This document shows positions 57,030 through 64,000 of a stretch of DNA of 64,000 nt, piece after piece (positions within the stretch are counted from its first letter, which is position 1; every line of letters starts with the position of its first letter). Both the position numbers and the translations under genes were made by a program. A model generated the notes under the pieces. That model saw nothing but the letters and a program-made list of their open reading frames with translations, searched no databases and was not told where the DNA came from. This DNA comes from Marinobacter sp. SS5-14b (GTDB lineage Bacteria > Pseudomonadota > Gammaproteobacteria > Pseudomonadales > Oleiphilaceae): the NCBI RefSeq assembly GCF_030541005.1, contig NZ_JASSVM010000002.1:62001-126000 (forward strand), given 5' to 3'.

Positions 57030-57060
57030 AAAAAAGCCGCGGGCCCGGAGGCGCGCGGCT
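57030..57060 (-). terminator. Intrinsic terminator of the Old Yellow Enzyme gene
   Basis: AGCCGCG (57035-57041) pairs with CGCGGCT (57054-57060). On the minus strand the stem is followed by a T run (57030-57035). It lies 20 bp past the stop of the oxidoreductase gene. Confidence 0.82.
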
Positions 57061-57080
57061 AAGCACGATCGAAGGGACGA

Positions 57081-58193
57081 TCAGTAAAGCTTGGTCAGAG
57101 CCTTCTTGGCGAAAGCCTCTACCTCGTTCAGGCGGCCTTCCTTCACTTTCACCAGCCACTCAGGATCCTGCAGCAGGGCACGGCCGACGGCGATAAGGTC
57201 AAACTCACCCTTGGTCATGCGCTCAACCAGCTCATCAATGCCGGACTGCTCTACCGCTTCCTGCTTGCTCGCAAATGTGCCGCTGATGAAGTCTTCGGTC
57301 AGGCCAACGCTGCCGACAGACATAGTGGGCTTGCCGGAGAGCTTCTGGGTCCAGCCGGCCAGGTTCAGGTTGGAACCTTCAAACTCTGGTTCCCAGAACC
57401 GGCGGGTAGAGGCGTGGAAAATATCCACACCGGCTTCTACCAGCGGCTTCAGGAACTGTTCCAGCTCTTCCGGAGTATTCACCAGTTTCGCTTCATAGGC
57501 CTGCTGCTTCCACTGAGAGAAACGCAGCATGATCGGGTAATCGGGACCGACGCGATGGCGCACTTCTTCCACGATTTCGACCACAAAGCGCAGGCGGTTT
57601 TCCATGCTGCCGCCGTACTCATCATCGCGCTGGTTAGTGCCTTCCCAAAGGAACTGATCCAGCAGGTAGCCGTGGGCACCGTGGATTTCCACACCGTCAA
57701 AACCCAGGGCTTTGGCGTCTTGCGCAGCATCGCCGAAGGCTTTGATCACGTCCTGGATGTCTTCTTTGCTCATGGCTTTACCGTTGGGCTTGCCAGGAGC
57801 AAACAAGCCAGACGGGCTGTAACCCGGTACCGAAGGATCGGGCTCCGTGCCTTCCTGGCGCACAGCACCCACGTGCCACAGCTGCGGGAAGATGGCGCCG
57901 CCAGCTTCGTGTACGGCATCAACCACTTTCTTCCAGCCCGCCAAGGCTTCGTCGCCATAAAATGCCGGCACGTTGGGGTAACCGTTGGCGGCCGGATGGT
58001 TCACGATGGTGCCTTCGGTGATGATCAGGCCAACACCGGCTTCAGCACGGCGGCGATAATAATCGACAACGTTTTCACCGGGCACACCGTTCGGGGAAAA
58101 ATTACGGGTCATCGGAGCCATGGCTACGCGGTTACGCAGCTTGAGGTTGTGAAGTTCAAACGGCTCAAACAAAGGACCAAGATTCATACTCAT
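57081..58193 (-). CDS. Old Yellow Enzyme family NADH:flavin oxidoreductase
   Basis: A 370-residue FMN-dependent ene-reductase (TIM barrel). LFEPFELHNLKLRNRVAMAPMTR is the N-terminal barrel start, and GVEIHGAHGYLLDQFL with the downstream DEYGGSMENR loop are family motifs. The residues LIAVGRALLQDPEW close the FMN site. Reduces activated alkenes or nitro compounds. Starts at MSMNLGPL. The divergent HxlR gene and three AACC/GGTT elements in between suggest control by electrophile stress. Confidence 0.9.
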   Translation of the reverse strand: MSMNLGPLFEPFELHNLKLRNRVAMAPMTRNFSPNGVPGENVVDYYRRRAEAGVGLIITEGTIVNHPAANGYPNVPAFYGDEALAGWKKVVDAVHEAGGAIFPQLWHVGAVRQEGTEPDPSVPGYSPSGLFAPGKPNGKAMSKEDIQDVIKAFGDAAQDAKALGFDGVEIHGAHGYLLDQFLWEGTNQRDDEYGGSMENRLRFVVEIVEEVRHRVGPDYPIMLRFSQWKQQAYEAKLVNTPEELEQFLKPLVEAGVDIFHASTRRFWEPEFEGSNLNLAGWTQKLSGKPTMSVGSVGLTEDFISGTFASKQEAVEQSGIDELVERMTKGEFDLIAVGRALLQDPEWLVKVKEGRLNEVEAFAKKALTKLY

Positions 58194-58202
58194 GTGATGT
58201 GC

Positions 58203-58270
58203 AACCTCATTAATTTGGTTTCGTTAAGCAACCCTATTCAATCTGGTTTTAAAATGCAACCCTATTGGGT
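58203..58270. promoter_or_regulatory. Three AACC/GGTT operator-like elements
   Basis: AACC-N10-GGTT (58203-58220), AACC-N11-GGTT (58230-58248) and ACCC-TATT-GGGT (58259-58270) occur at about 28-bp spacing between the divergent oxidoreductase and HxlR genes. Each begins GCAACC. Repeated dyads with helical-scale spacing fit HxlR dimers controlling both genes. Confidence 0.6.
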
Positions 58271-58282
58271 ACACTCCCCTAC

Positions 58283-58747
58283 ATGGCCAGAAAACGTTTT
58301 GATGATTCCAGTTGCTCCGTCGCCCGCGCCCTCAATGAAGTGGGGGACTGGTGGTCTCTGTTGATTGTGCTGCACGCGATGTACGGCACCCGCCGTTTTG
58401 TGGATTTCCAACAACAATTGGGAATCGCCAAGAATATTCTGTGTGACCGCCTGGCCAAGCTGGTGGATAACGAAGTGTTGCGAAAGGTGGAAGCCGGTGA
58501 ACATGGCTCCCGCTTTGAATATCGCCTGACCGAGAAAGGCCGGGACCTGTTCCCGGTGGTGGTGGCCTTGCGCCAGTGGGGGGATAAATGGAACCCGGCA
58601 CCTGACGGCCAGCCACTGGATCTGCGCGACCGGGCAACCGGCCAGCCGGTAAAGACCGTGACCGTGCAGAATGCCGATGGCCAAACCCTGACCATCCGGG
58701 ATGTGCTTGTAACCGAAGAGATTCAGCCCGCCAAAGACTCCGCCTGA
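58283..58747 (+). CDS. HxlR-family regulator
   Basis: A 154-residue winged-helix regulator. MARKRFDDSSCSVARALNEVGDWWSLLIV contains the single N-terminal Cys used as an electrophile or redox sensor in several HxlR proteins. The core DFQQQLGIAKNILCDRLAKLVDNEVL is the family HTH, and the last 40 residues are an extra tail. Divergent from the Old Yellow Enzyme gene, its probable target. Confidence 0.87.
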   Translation: MARKRFDDSSCSVARALNEVGDWWSLLIVLHAMYGTRRFVDFQQQLGIAKNILCDRLAKLVDNEVLRKVEAGEHGSRFEYRLTEKGRDLFPVVVALRQWGDKWNPAPDGQPLDLRDRATGQPVKTVTVQNADGQTLTIRDVLVTEEIQPAKDSA

Positions 58748-58781
58748 GTATCGTGGAAAACCACACTCAGGCTGGTTTTTT
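58743..58781 (+). terminator. Intrinsic terminator after HxlR gene
   Basis: CCTGAGT (58743-58749, spanning the stop codon) pairs with ACTCAGG (58765-58771), followed by CTGGTTTTTT. The last T residues are shared with an FNR-like site for ompW. Confidence 0.75.
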
Positions 58782-58843
58782 GAGTTAAGTCAAAACCGCT
58801 GCTCAGCCCGCCAGGCCACCCGGCATTTCTTGCGCTAAATCAA
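58780..58843 (+). promoter_or_regulatory. Two FNR/Anr-like sites upstream of ompW
   Basis: TTGAG-TTAA-GTCAA (58780-58793) keeps the TTGA-N6-TCAA core of FNR-family boxes. TTGCG-CTAA-ATCAA (58830-58843) has one perfect half. They lie 114-127 and 64-77 bp before the start. E. coli ompW is known to respond to oxygen through FNR, so the placement is sensible. Confidence 0.5.
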
Positions 58844-58906
58844 GAACCATTACCCCACCATCGGTAAATTGAGGCCATCGAACTGTTTTCAATTAAGGAG
58901 ATGGCT

Positions 58907-59572
58907 ATGTCTCGTGGTTTCAAACTTGGTGTTCTGGCAGCGGCTGTAATGGCGGTTGCTCCGGCGGCTCAGGCTTTCGAAGCGGGTGATTTTATTGTTC
59001 GTGCGGGTGCAGTACATGTAGCTCCGGATGATTCCAGTGAAGTAATTACTGTGGGTTCTGTGGCGGCCCTCGGTGCGGACGCCCGTGTTGCAGTAGACTC
59101 CAACACACAGTTGGGTCTTCGTGGCACCTACATGCTCACAAGTAACCTTGGCTTGGGTGTGCTTGCGGCAACGCCATTCAAGCACAACATCAGTGGCGCT
59201 GGCGACATTGCAGCCTTGGGTGACATTGGTGAGACCAAGCAACTGCCACCAACTATTACCCTGCAGTACTACCCGATGAAGAGTTCATCTGCTGTACAGC
59301 CCTATGCGGGCGTAGGTGTTAACTACACGACTTTCTTCGAAGAGAAGACTGTTCTGGGTGAACTGGATCTGGATGACAGCGTGGGTGTCGCAGTAGAGTT
59401 CGGGGTGGACTACATGCTGAGCGAGCAGTTCGGCTTGAACGCCGCAGTCTGGTGGGCCGACATTAATACCGATGCACAAGTGACTCTGGCAGACGGCGTA
59501 ACCAAAACCGACAAATTCGAAGTAGAAATCGACCCAATGGTCTACATGGTAGGTTTCACCTACAAGTTCTGA
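58907..59572 (+). CDS. ompW: OmpW-family outer membrane protein
   Basis: A 221-residue eight-stranded barrel. AAGGAG (58895-58900) directly abuts an ATG at 58901 but lies six bases before the ATG at 58907, which is therefore the better start. Signal peptide MSRGFKLGVLAAAVMAVAPAAQA. FIVRAGAVHVAPDDSS is the OmpW N-terminus, and the protein ends in YKF with the terminal Phe needed for barrel assembly. Possible hydrophobic-solute channel. FNR-like sites lie upstream. Confidence 0.92.
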   Translation: MSRGFKLGVLAAAVMAVAPAAQAFEAGDFIVRAGAVHVAPDDSSEVITVGSVAALGADARVAVDSNTQLGLRGTYMLTSNLGLGVLAATPFKHNISGAGDIAALGDIGETKQLPPTITLQYYPMKSSSAVQPYAGVGVNYTTFFEEKTVLGELDLDDSVGVAVEFGVDYMLSEQFGLNAAVWWADINTDAQVTLADGVTKTDKFEVEIDPMVYMVGFTYKF

Positions 59573-59585
59573 TCCGGAGTCTCCC

Positions 59586-59666
59586 CGGCAGCTCGCAACT
59601 CACGGAGCTGCCGCAGGAACCACTCTCAGAACACAAAAAAGCGGGACTCTTCAGCCCCGCTTTTTT
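59586..59666. terminator. Hairpin plus bidirectional terminator between ompW and rhlE
   Basis: First stem CGGCAGCTC (59586-59594) with GAGCTGCCG (59605-59613), no T run. Second stem AAAAAAGCGGG (59635-59645) with CCCGCTTTTTT (59656-59666), flanked by A and T runs, so it can end transcripts from both sides. Confidence 0.85.
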
Positions 59667-59689
59667 ATTGTCCGGAAAACCGGATCAGA

Positions 59690-61021
59690 TCACGCGCTCT
59701 GGCGCTGAGCCGGGCGACCACTTCTACCCTGCCCCTGACCACGACCTTGTCCTTCGCCCTGACCACCACGGCCACGACCGCCGCTGCGAGCAGCCGGTTT
59801 CGGGCCAAAGCTCTTGCCATTGCCTCCCTGAGGGCGACGATTCCGCGCCTTGCTCGGGTCGGCCTTGGCTTTGGGCTTCAGCGGCAGGTTGTTTTTCGGC
59901 TCGAAGCCTTCCACTTCCTTGCGCGGCAGCTGCTTCTTGATCAGCTTTTCGATACCCGCCAGCAGTTTGCCTTCATCGGCACTTACCAGCGACAACGCAT
60001 GGCCACTTTCGCCGGCGCGGCCGGTACGGCCGATGCGGTGCACGTAGTCTTCCGGCACGTTCGGCAGTTCAAAGTTCACCACTTGCGGCAGCTGTTTGAT
60101 GTCCAGGCCACGGGCGGCGATGTCGGTGGCAACCAGCACACGCACTTCACCGGCTTTAAAGTCTGCCAGCGCACGGGTACGGGCACCCTGTGACTTGTTG
60201 CCGTGAATGGCGGCGGCGGTGATGCCGTCCTTTTCCAGCTTCTGGGTCAGGCGGTTGGCGCCGTGCTTGGTGCGGGTGAATACCAGCACCTGGTCCCAGG
60301 CGTTGTCACGCACCAGCTTGCTCAGCAGCGCGGTCTTCTGGCTCTGGTCTACCGGGTACACCGACTGAATAATGCTTTCAGCCGAGGTGTTACGGGCAGC
60401 CACTTCTACCTGCACCGGATTATCCAGCAGGCCTTCGGCCAGACCACGGATCTCGTTGGAGAAGGTGGCAGAGAACAACAGGTTCTGACGCTTGGCGGGC
60501 AACAGGGCGAGGATCTTGCGGATGTCGCGGATAAAGCCCATGTCCAGCATGCGGTCGGCTTCGTCCAGCACCAGGATTTCCACTTCGTTGAAGCGCACAG
60601 CGTTTTGCTGGTACAGGTCCATCAGGCGGCCCGGTGTTGCCACCAGCACGTCGACGCCTTTGCGCAGCTTCATCATCTGCGGATTGATTTTCACACCACC
60701 AAATACCACAGCGGCTTTGGTGGGAACGTATTTGCTGTAAAGGTTCACACTGTCGTGTACCTGTGCTGCCAGCTCTCGGGTCGGGGTGAGAATCAACGCA
60801 CGGGGGCCTTTGCCGTTACGCGGATTATCCGCCAGGCGCTGCAGAAGAGGCAGTGTAAAGCCGGCCGTTTTGCCGGTACCCGTCTGGGCGGCAGCCATCA
60901 CGTCTCTACCGGACAATACCGCAGGAATCGCCTGCAGCTGAATGGGAGACGGGGTTTCATAACCCTGATCGGAAGTGGCACGAACCAGCTGCTCGGACAA
61001 ACCGAGGGAGGAAAAACTCAT
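59690..61021 (-). CDS. rhlE: DEAD-box RNA helicase RhlE
   Basis: A 443-residue ATP-dependent RNA helicase. Start at [21 protein letters not shown], giving the Q motif [14 protein letters not shown]; upstream frame to 61174 lacks similarity. Motif I is AQTGTGKT, motif II DEAD, motif III SAT, and motif [12 protein letters not shown]. The last 90 residues are basic and Gly/Arg/Gln-rich, as in RhlE, for RNA contact. Preceded by a long untranslated region. Confidence 0.93.
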   Translation of the reverse strand: MSFSSLGLSEQLVRATSDQGYETPSPIQLQAIPAVLSGRDVMAAAQTGTGKTAGFTLPLLQRLADNPRNGKGPRALILTPTRELAAQVHDSVNLYSKYVPTKAAVVFGGVKINPQMMKLRKGVDVLVATPGRLMDLYQQNAVRFNEVEILVLDEADRMLDMGFIRDIRKILALLPAKRQNLLFSATFSNEIRGLAEGLLDNPVQVEVAARNTSAESIIQSVYPVDQSQKTALLSKLVRDNAWDQVLVFTRTKHGANRLTQKLEKDGITAAAIHGNKSQGARTRALADFKAGEVRVLVATDIAARGLDIKQLPQVVNFELPNVPEDYVHRIGRTGRAGESGHALSLVSADEGKLLAGIEKLIKKQLPRKEVEGFEPKNNLPLKPKAKADPSKARNRRPQGGNGKSFGPKPAARSGGRGRGGQGEGQGRGQGQGRSGRPAQRQSA

Positions 61022-61366
61022 ATAAGGTGTACTCTTGATTGATTCTGCCTCCACGAACACCGTCGTCGGCGAATGCGGGCAGATGCCATGAAAATTCATG
61101 GAATAAAAGACGACTACGGTCACGCGCCGGGTTCGGGGTGACGTCCTCTGACAGGTCGTATGGATGGTTCGCAAAGCGGCCGTTGGCCGGAAACTGCGGA
61201 ATCCCTAGAGGCAGGATGCAGGCACGGTAACAGAGCACCCGGCAAATAGCTATAGGTGGTTTTTATTAGCAGGCTTTCATTTATGCAAAAACATGGAACT
61301 CCCATGAATGTCTCCGGTCACTAGCCGCCGTATGCCAATAAAAACCCACAGGATTCCGGAGATTCC
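61022..61366 (-). other. Long intergenic region, probable rhlE leader
   Basis: 345 bp between divergent rhlE and the TlpA fusion gene with no credible reading frame. Read toward rhlE it contains a small hairpin CCATGA-attt-TCATGG (around 61092-61107) and A/T-rich stretches near 61240-61290 that could hold promoters for both genes. Cold-induced helicase genes often have long structured leaders; that this is one is a guess. Confidence 0.4.
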
Positions 61367-62254
61367 ATGCTCAGCGTAGGCGTTGGCCCCCTCAGCCTGT
61401 CCATCGGGCACCTGCTTCTGGTGCTGGCCTTTGTGGTCGCCCTGATTGTAGGCGCCCTGACCGGCCGTAAAGAAAAAACCCCGGTAGCCGGCACCCTGGC
61501 CGATATCTTCCTGGTCGCCATGGTCAGTGCCCGTATCGGCTTTGTGGTGCGGTATTTTGGCGAGTATCAGGGCGACTGGCTGGGCATGATCGACATCCGC
61601 GACGGCGGTTTCGATATGGTGACCGGCCTGGTTGTTGCCCTGGCGTTCACCGGCTACCTGATGTGGAAACGGGCCGCCATGCGCCGGGCACTGGGCTCCG
61701 CCGTTGCCGCCGGGCTGATTACCTGGGGCGGCATCAGTGGCCTGATCGCCCTGATGAACCAGCAAACCCAGGGCCTGCCCGAAGTCGCCCTGACGGACCT
61801 GAACGCGCGCCCGGTAGACCTGGCCAACCTGGCGGGCGACCGGCCCACGGTGGTCAACCTCTGGGCCACCTGGTGCCCACCCTGCATTCGGGAAATGCCC
61901 GTGTTGGAAGAAGCGCAACAGCGTTATCCGGGCGTGAATTTTGTGTTTGCCAATCAGGGCGAGCACCCGGAAACCATCCGGAAATTCCTGATGGAACAGA
62001 ATCTGAACCTGAGCCACGTCCTCAGTGACCGGCAGAACAACTTCGGCCGGGTGGTTGGCAGCCATGGCCTGCCCACTACCCTGTTCTACAACGCACAGGG
62101 CAACCTGGTGGATACCCACATGGGCGAGTTGTCCCGCGCCAGCCTGGTACGGAGCCTCGAGCGCTTTGATGCGAGCTATCTCAACTCCAACAGTAACTCA
62201 TCGGCCGGGCAGAGTCAGGGCAAGAACACTCGCCAACACACTGGCCAGGACTAA
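61367..62254 (+). CDS. TlpA-like thioredoxin fused to Lgt-like membrane domain
   Basis: A 295-residue protein. The N-terminal 125 residues hold about four helices; LADIFLVAMVSARIGFVVRYFGEY resembles a segment of prolipoprotein diacylglyceryl transferase. A thioredoxin domain (about 135-270) follows with active site WATWCPPC and cis-Pro in GLPTTLF. WCPPC is typical of TlpA/ResA reductases of the periplasm. A low-complexity Ser/Asn/Gln tail ends it. GGAG ribosome site. Overlaps the convergent permease gene by 57 bp. Confidence 0.82.
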   Translation: MLSVGVGPLSLSIGHLLLVLAFVVALIVGALTGRKEKTPVAGTLADIFLVAMVSARIGFVVRYFGEYQGDWLGMIDIRDGGFDMVTGLVVALAFTGYLMWKRAAMRRALGSAVAAGLITWGGISGLIALMNQQTQGLPEVALTDLNARPVDLANLAGDRPTVVNLWATWCPPCIREMPVLEEAQQRYPGVNFVFANQGEHPETIRKFLMEQNLNLSHVLSDRQNNFGRVVGSHGLPTTLFYNAQGNLVDTHMGELSRASLVRSLERFDASYLNSNSNSSAGQSQGKNTRQHTGQD

Positions 62255-63508
62255 ACAGGAAACCGATAGTGTCAGGCTCCAACGGAGCGAGGCGTCTTTT
62301 GCACGGTAGCCGGTCAGCCGCTCCATGATCAACGCATTGGCGGCGAAGGGTGTGCCGAATGCGGTAATACCCCAGCCGCTGACCATGGCAAAGCCCAGAC
62401 TCAGAAGGGCATCAGAAGGCCAGATCGAGCCCAGAATACCGCCAGCCAGCGTGCCTATTACAATCGGGTTTACCCCGCCTAACCCGGCCAGGAAAAAAAT
62501 CCAGGGCACCAGCGCCGCGATCAGCGGCCATGCCCAGCCCGGCAGAGCAACGGTCGCCGCCATCTGACCCAGAACCACCGCACTGATCACCGAGCCTATA
62601 AACGCAGACCCACCGACTATGGCCAACTCGTTGCTGACGTTAGCCATGGCCGGCAATCGGGGAAGACGGCCCTTGAAGCCAGCGAGCACCCAGCCCGCTA
62701 CCACCGCCATCAGGCAGCTCAGGGTCACGGCACGAGCGTAGTTCAGTTCATAGACATGACTGAAACCAAACACTCCGACACAAATCGCCGCAATAATGCC
62801 GCCAAACCTCAGCCAGCTTGCCAGTCCCGCTTTTTCATCGGCAGCGGCAGGCACAACATCTGGTTCCGGCTCCCGCCAGAGGAAGCCCGCACATAGAACG
62901 ATCAGGGAAAACGGCAGTGAAATGGCCAGCAGTTGGGCACCGCCCAACCCGGGTAACAGGGTCAGCGTGAGCGCAACCGATATCGACAAGGGCGACCACA
63001 TGGGCGACACGCCAAACCCTCTCACCACGGCCCGGGTGCTGTTGCGGGTGGCACTGGAATCGCCTGCGCGATGAATGCGTTCGGCGACCAGGCTGCCAAC
63101 CACCGCTACTGATCCGAAATTAAGGGGTACCGAAACCAGGGCTGTGCCAAAAGCGAGACTGGCATACCGCCCCCGGGCGCTGCCACTGAACAGGCTGGAA
63201 GAAATCCGCTGCAAATCCCGCGAGCCGGCCAGCACCGACGACAACAGCATGACGGAAAGAATAAGCCCGGCCAGCCGGGTCATGTTACCGGCCGCCGCAT
63301 CCACCAGTGCAGGGTCTCTACCCAATGCAAACGCCATTGCCAACACCGCCACCATGAACACCGCCTGTGGAACCCGGCGCATTTCGTGCCAGCCCAGCAC
63401 CACAGCCAGGCCAACGGCACCAGCACCCAGGTAAGCCATGCCGGGTAACGAAGCCAGTACGGCAGCTGTTAAAGCGAAGTACGCGAGCGAAGAGCGCAAG
63501 ATTGGCAC
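62198..63508 (-). CDS. Multi-helix permease of unknown substrate
   Basis: A 436-residue membrane protein with about 11-12 hydrophobic segments and a hydrophilic loop at about 215-235. GTG start (PILRSSLAYFALTAAVLASL). Two half-repeats with AGLGGVNPIVIGTLAGG and SVPLNFGSVAVVGSL suggest an ion-transporter-like fold with re-entrant loops. I cannot assign a family. Next to a MerR gene, which does not clearly control it. Confidence 0.6.
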   Translation of the reverse strand: MPILRSSLAYFALTAAVLASLPGMAYLGAGAVGLAVVLGWHEMRRVPQAVFMVAVLAMAFALGRDPALVDAAAGNMTRLAGLILSVMLLSSVLAGSRDLQRISSSLFSGSARGRYASLAFGTALVSVPLNFGSVAVVGSLVAERIHRAGDSSATRNSTRAVVRGFGVSPMWSPLSISVALTLTLLPGLGGAQLLAISLPFSLIVLCAGFLWREPEPDVVPAAADEKAGLASWLRFGGIIAAICVGVFGFSHVYELNYARAVTLSCLMAVVAGWVLAGFKGRLPRLPAMANVSNELAIVGGSAFIGSVISAVVLGQMAATVALPGWAWPLIAALVPWIFFLAGLGGVNPIVIGTLAGGILGSIWPSDALLSLGFAMVSGWGITAFGTPFAANALIMERLTGYRAKDASLRWSLTLSVSCLVLASVLASVLALTLPGR

Positions 63509-63602
63509 AGTAAAACACCCTGAATGATCGAGCCAACCATATTAAGGAAGCTACTTACCCCGGGGTATCCGCAATTATGGGGATACCCGTCAGAATGCCA
63601 TC

Positions 63603-63971
63603 TCAGCTCTGGCCGTGCAGTCGGGCACTTTCTTCCAGGCGTTTTTGCTCCTGCAGAAGCAATTCCCTGACATCCTGCAACTCGCGGATACGCAGCTCTA
63701 CCGTTACCCGCTTTTCAGCCATCAACAAGGCTCCGTCTCGGCAATTGATTGTGTCAGACCGCACGGCATTCATCAGCGCGCGGATTTCTGCCAGCGAAAA
63801 ACCTAACGACTTGAGCTGGCGCACCATGATGATTCGCTTGACCGCATGCTCAGAGTAATCCCGATAATTGTTGCCGGCCCTGGACACCTCCGTCAGCAAC
63901 CCCTGTTTTTCGTAGTAGCGCAACGTATACCGGCTCACCCCGGTTCGCTGTTCAAGCTCGGCGATTCGCAA
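63603..63971 (-). CDS. MerR-family regulator
   Basis: A 122-residue MerR protein. Starts with TTG (RIAELEQRTGVSRYTLRYYEKQGLL) supported by GGGAGG eight bases upstream. Only one Cys (INCRDG) is present, so a classic two- or three-Cys metal site is lacking; the ligand may be an organic compound or redox signal. Divergent from a MerR-type promoter at the window edge that points to a target gene outside. Confidence 0.85.
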   Translation of the reverse strand: MRIAELEQRTGVSRYTLRYYEKQGLLTEVSRAGNNYRDYSEHAVKRIIMVRQLKSLGFSLAEIRALMNAVRSDTINCRDGALLMAEKRVTVELRIRELQDVRELLLQEQKRLEESARLHGQS

Positions 63972-63986
63972 CGGCCTGCCTCCCTG

Positions 63987-64000
63987 TTGACCTTAGAGTA
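63987..64000 (+). promoter_or_regulatory. Left half of a MerR-type promoter at the window edge
   Basis: TTGACCTTAGAGTA runs to the last base. TTGACC followed by one arm of a dyad is the left half of promoters activated by MerR proteins; the second arm (expected ACTCTAAGG) would lie just beyond the window. It points rightward, to a gene not seen here, next to the divergent MerR gene. Confidence 0.55.

Overview
The window looks like chromosome of a Marinobacter-like marine gammaproteobacterium. This rests on overall gene content: the end of a Pil-Chp cluster, zur-znuCB, an 833-residue FadE, a lipase with its foldase, OmpW, RNase II, and many c-di-GMP proteins. No rRNA, tRNA, CRISPR array, insertion sequence or prophage was seen.

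Layout. 0-8.9 kb: chpB (cut by the window edge) and chpC, the zinc operon zur-znuC-znuB, a PAS membrane protein, a patatin, a diguanylate cyclase, an alpha/beta hydrolase, folE and a CoA-binding protein. 9.0-12.7 kb: overlapping HD-GYP and GGDEF-EAL genes. 12.7-16.9 kb: a zinc-ribbon membrane protein and a copper-type operon (MerR regulator, P-type ATPase, 37-residue membrane peptide, DUF411 protein). 17-24 kb: Cache-GGDEF protein, RNase II, acyltransferase, PhaC-like hydrolase, HAD dehalogenase. 24-33.8 kb: LysR, MFS, Tpx, MATE, thioesterase, a Nudix/metallo-beta-lactamase fusion, a Pmp3 peptide, an AstE-like exported protein, EamA. 33.8-42 kb: PatB lyase, AEC transporter, UbiA-type prenyltransferase, chemoreceptor, FadE, AraC. 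42-50.7 kb: lipase and foldase, LysR, EamA, an RD-rich exported protein, ChaC, MarC, RluF, fatty-acid hydroxylase. 50.8-64 kb: Baeyer-Villiger monooxygenase and TetR, an M66 metalloprotease broken by one in-frame TAA, a small lipoprotein, an Old Yellow Enzyme with HxlR, OmpW, RhlE, a TlpA fusion, a permease, and a MerR regulator at the right edge.

The most unusual content is a family of eight intergenic structured repeats (R1-R8, between 13.1 and 52.9 kb). Each has 26-30 bp outer arms that are nearly perfect inverted repeats but differ from locus to locus. Each encloses a conserved 53-58 nt core with two small hairpins whose stems change in a compensating way around a GGGA/TGGA loop. For seven of the eight copies the orientation of the core matches the sign of local G/C strand skew over 1-2 kb of flanking DNA, regardless of gene direction. 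The skew switches about midway between oppositely oriented neighbours. I do not know a name for this family, and no partner gene is in the window.

Several regulator-target pairs have visible sites: a MerR-type promoter before merR-copA, tandem palindromes between the monooxygenase and TetR, three AACC/GGTT elements between OYE and HxlR, FNR-like sites before ompW, and a Zur-like palindrome over the -10 of zur.
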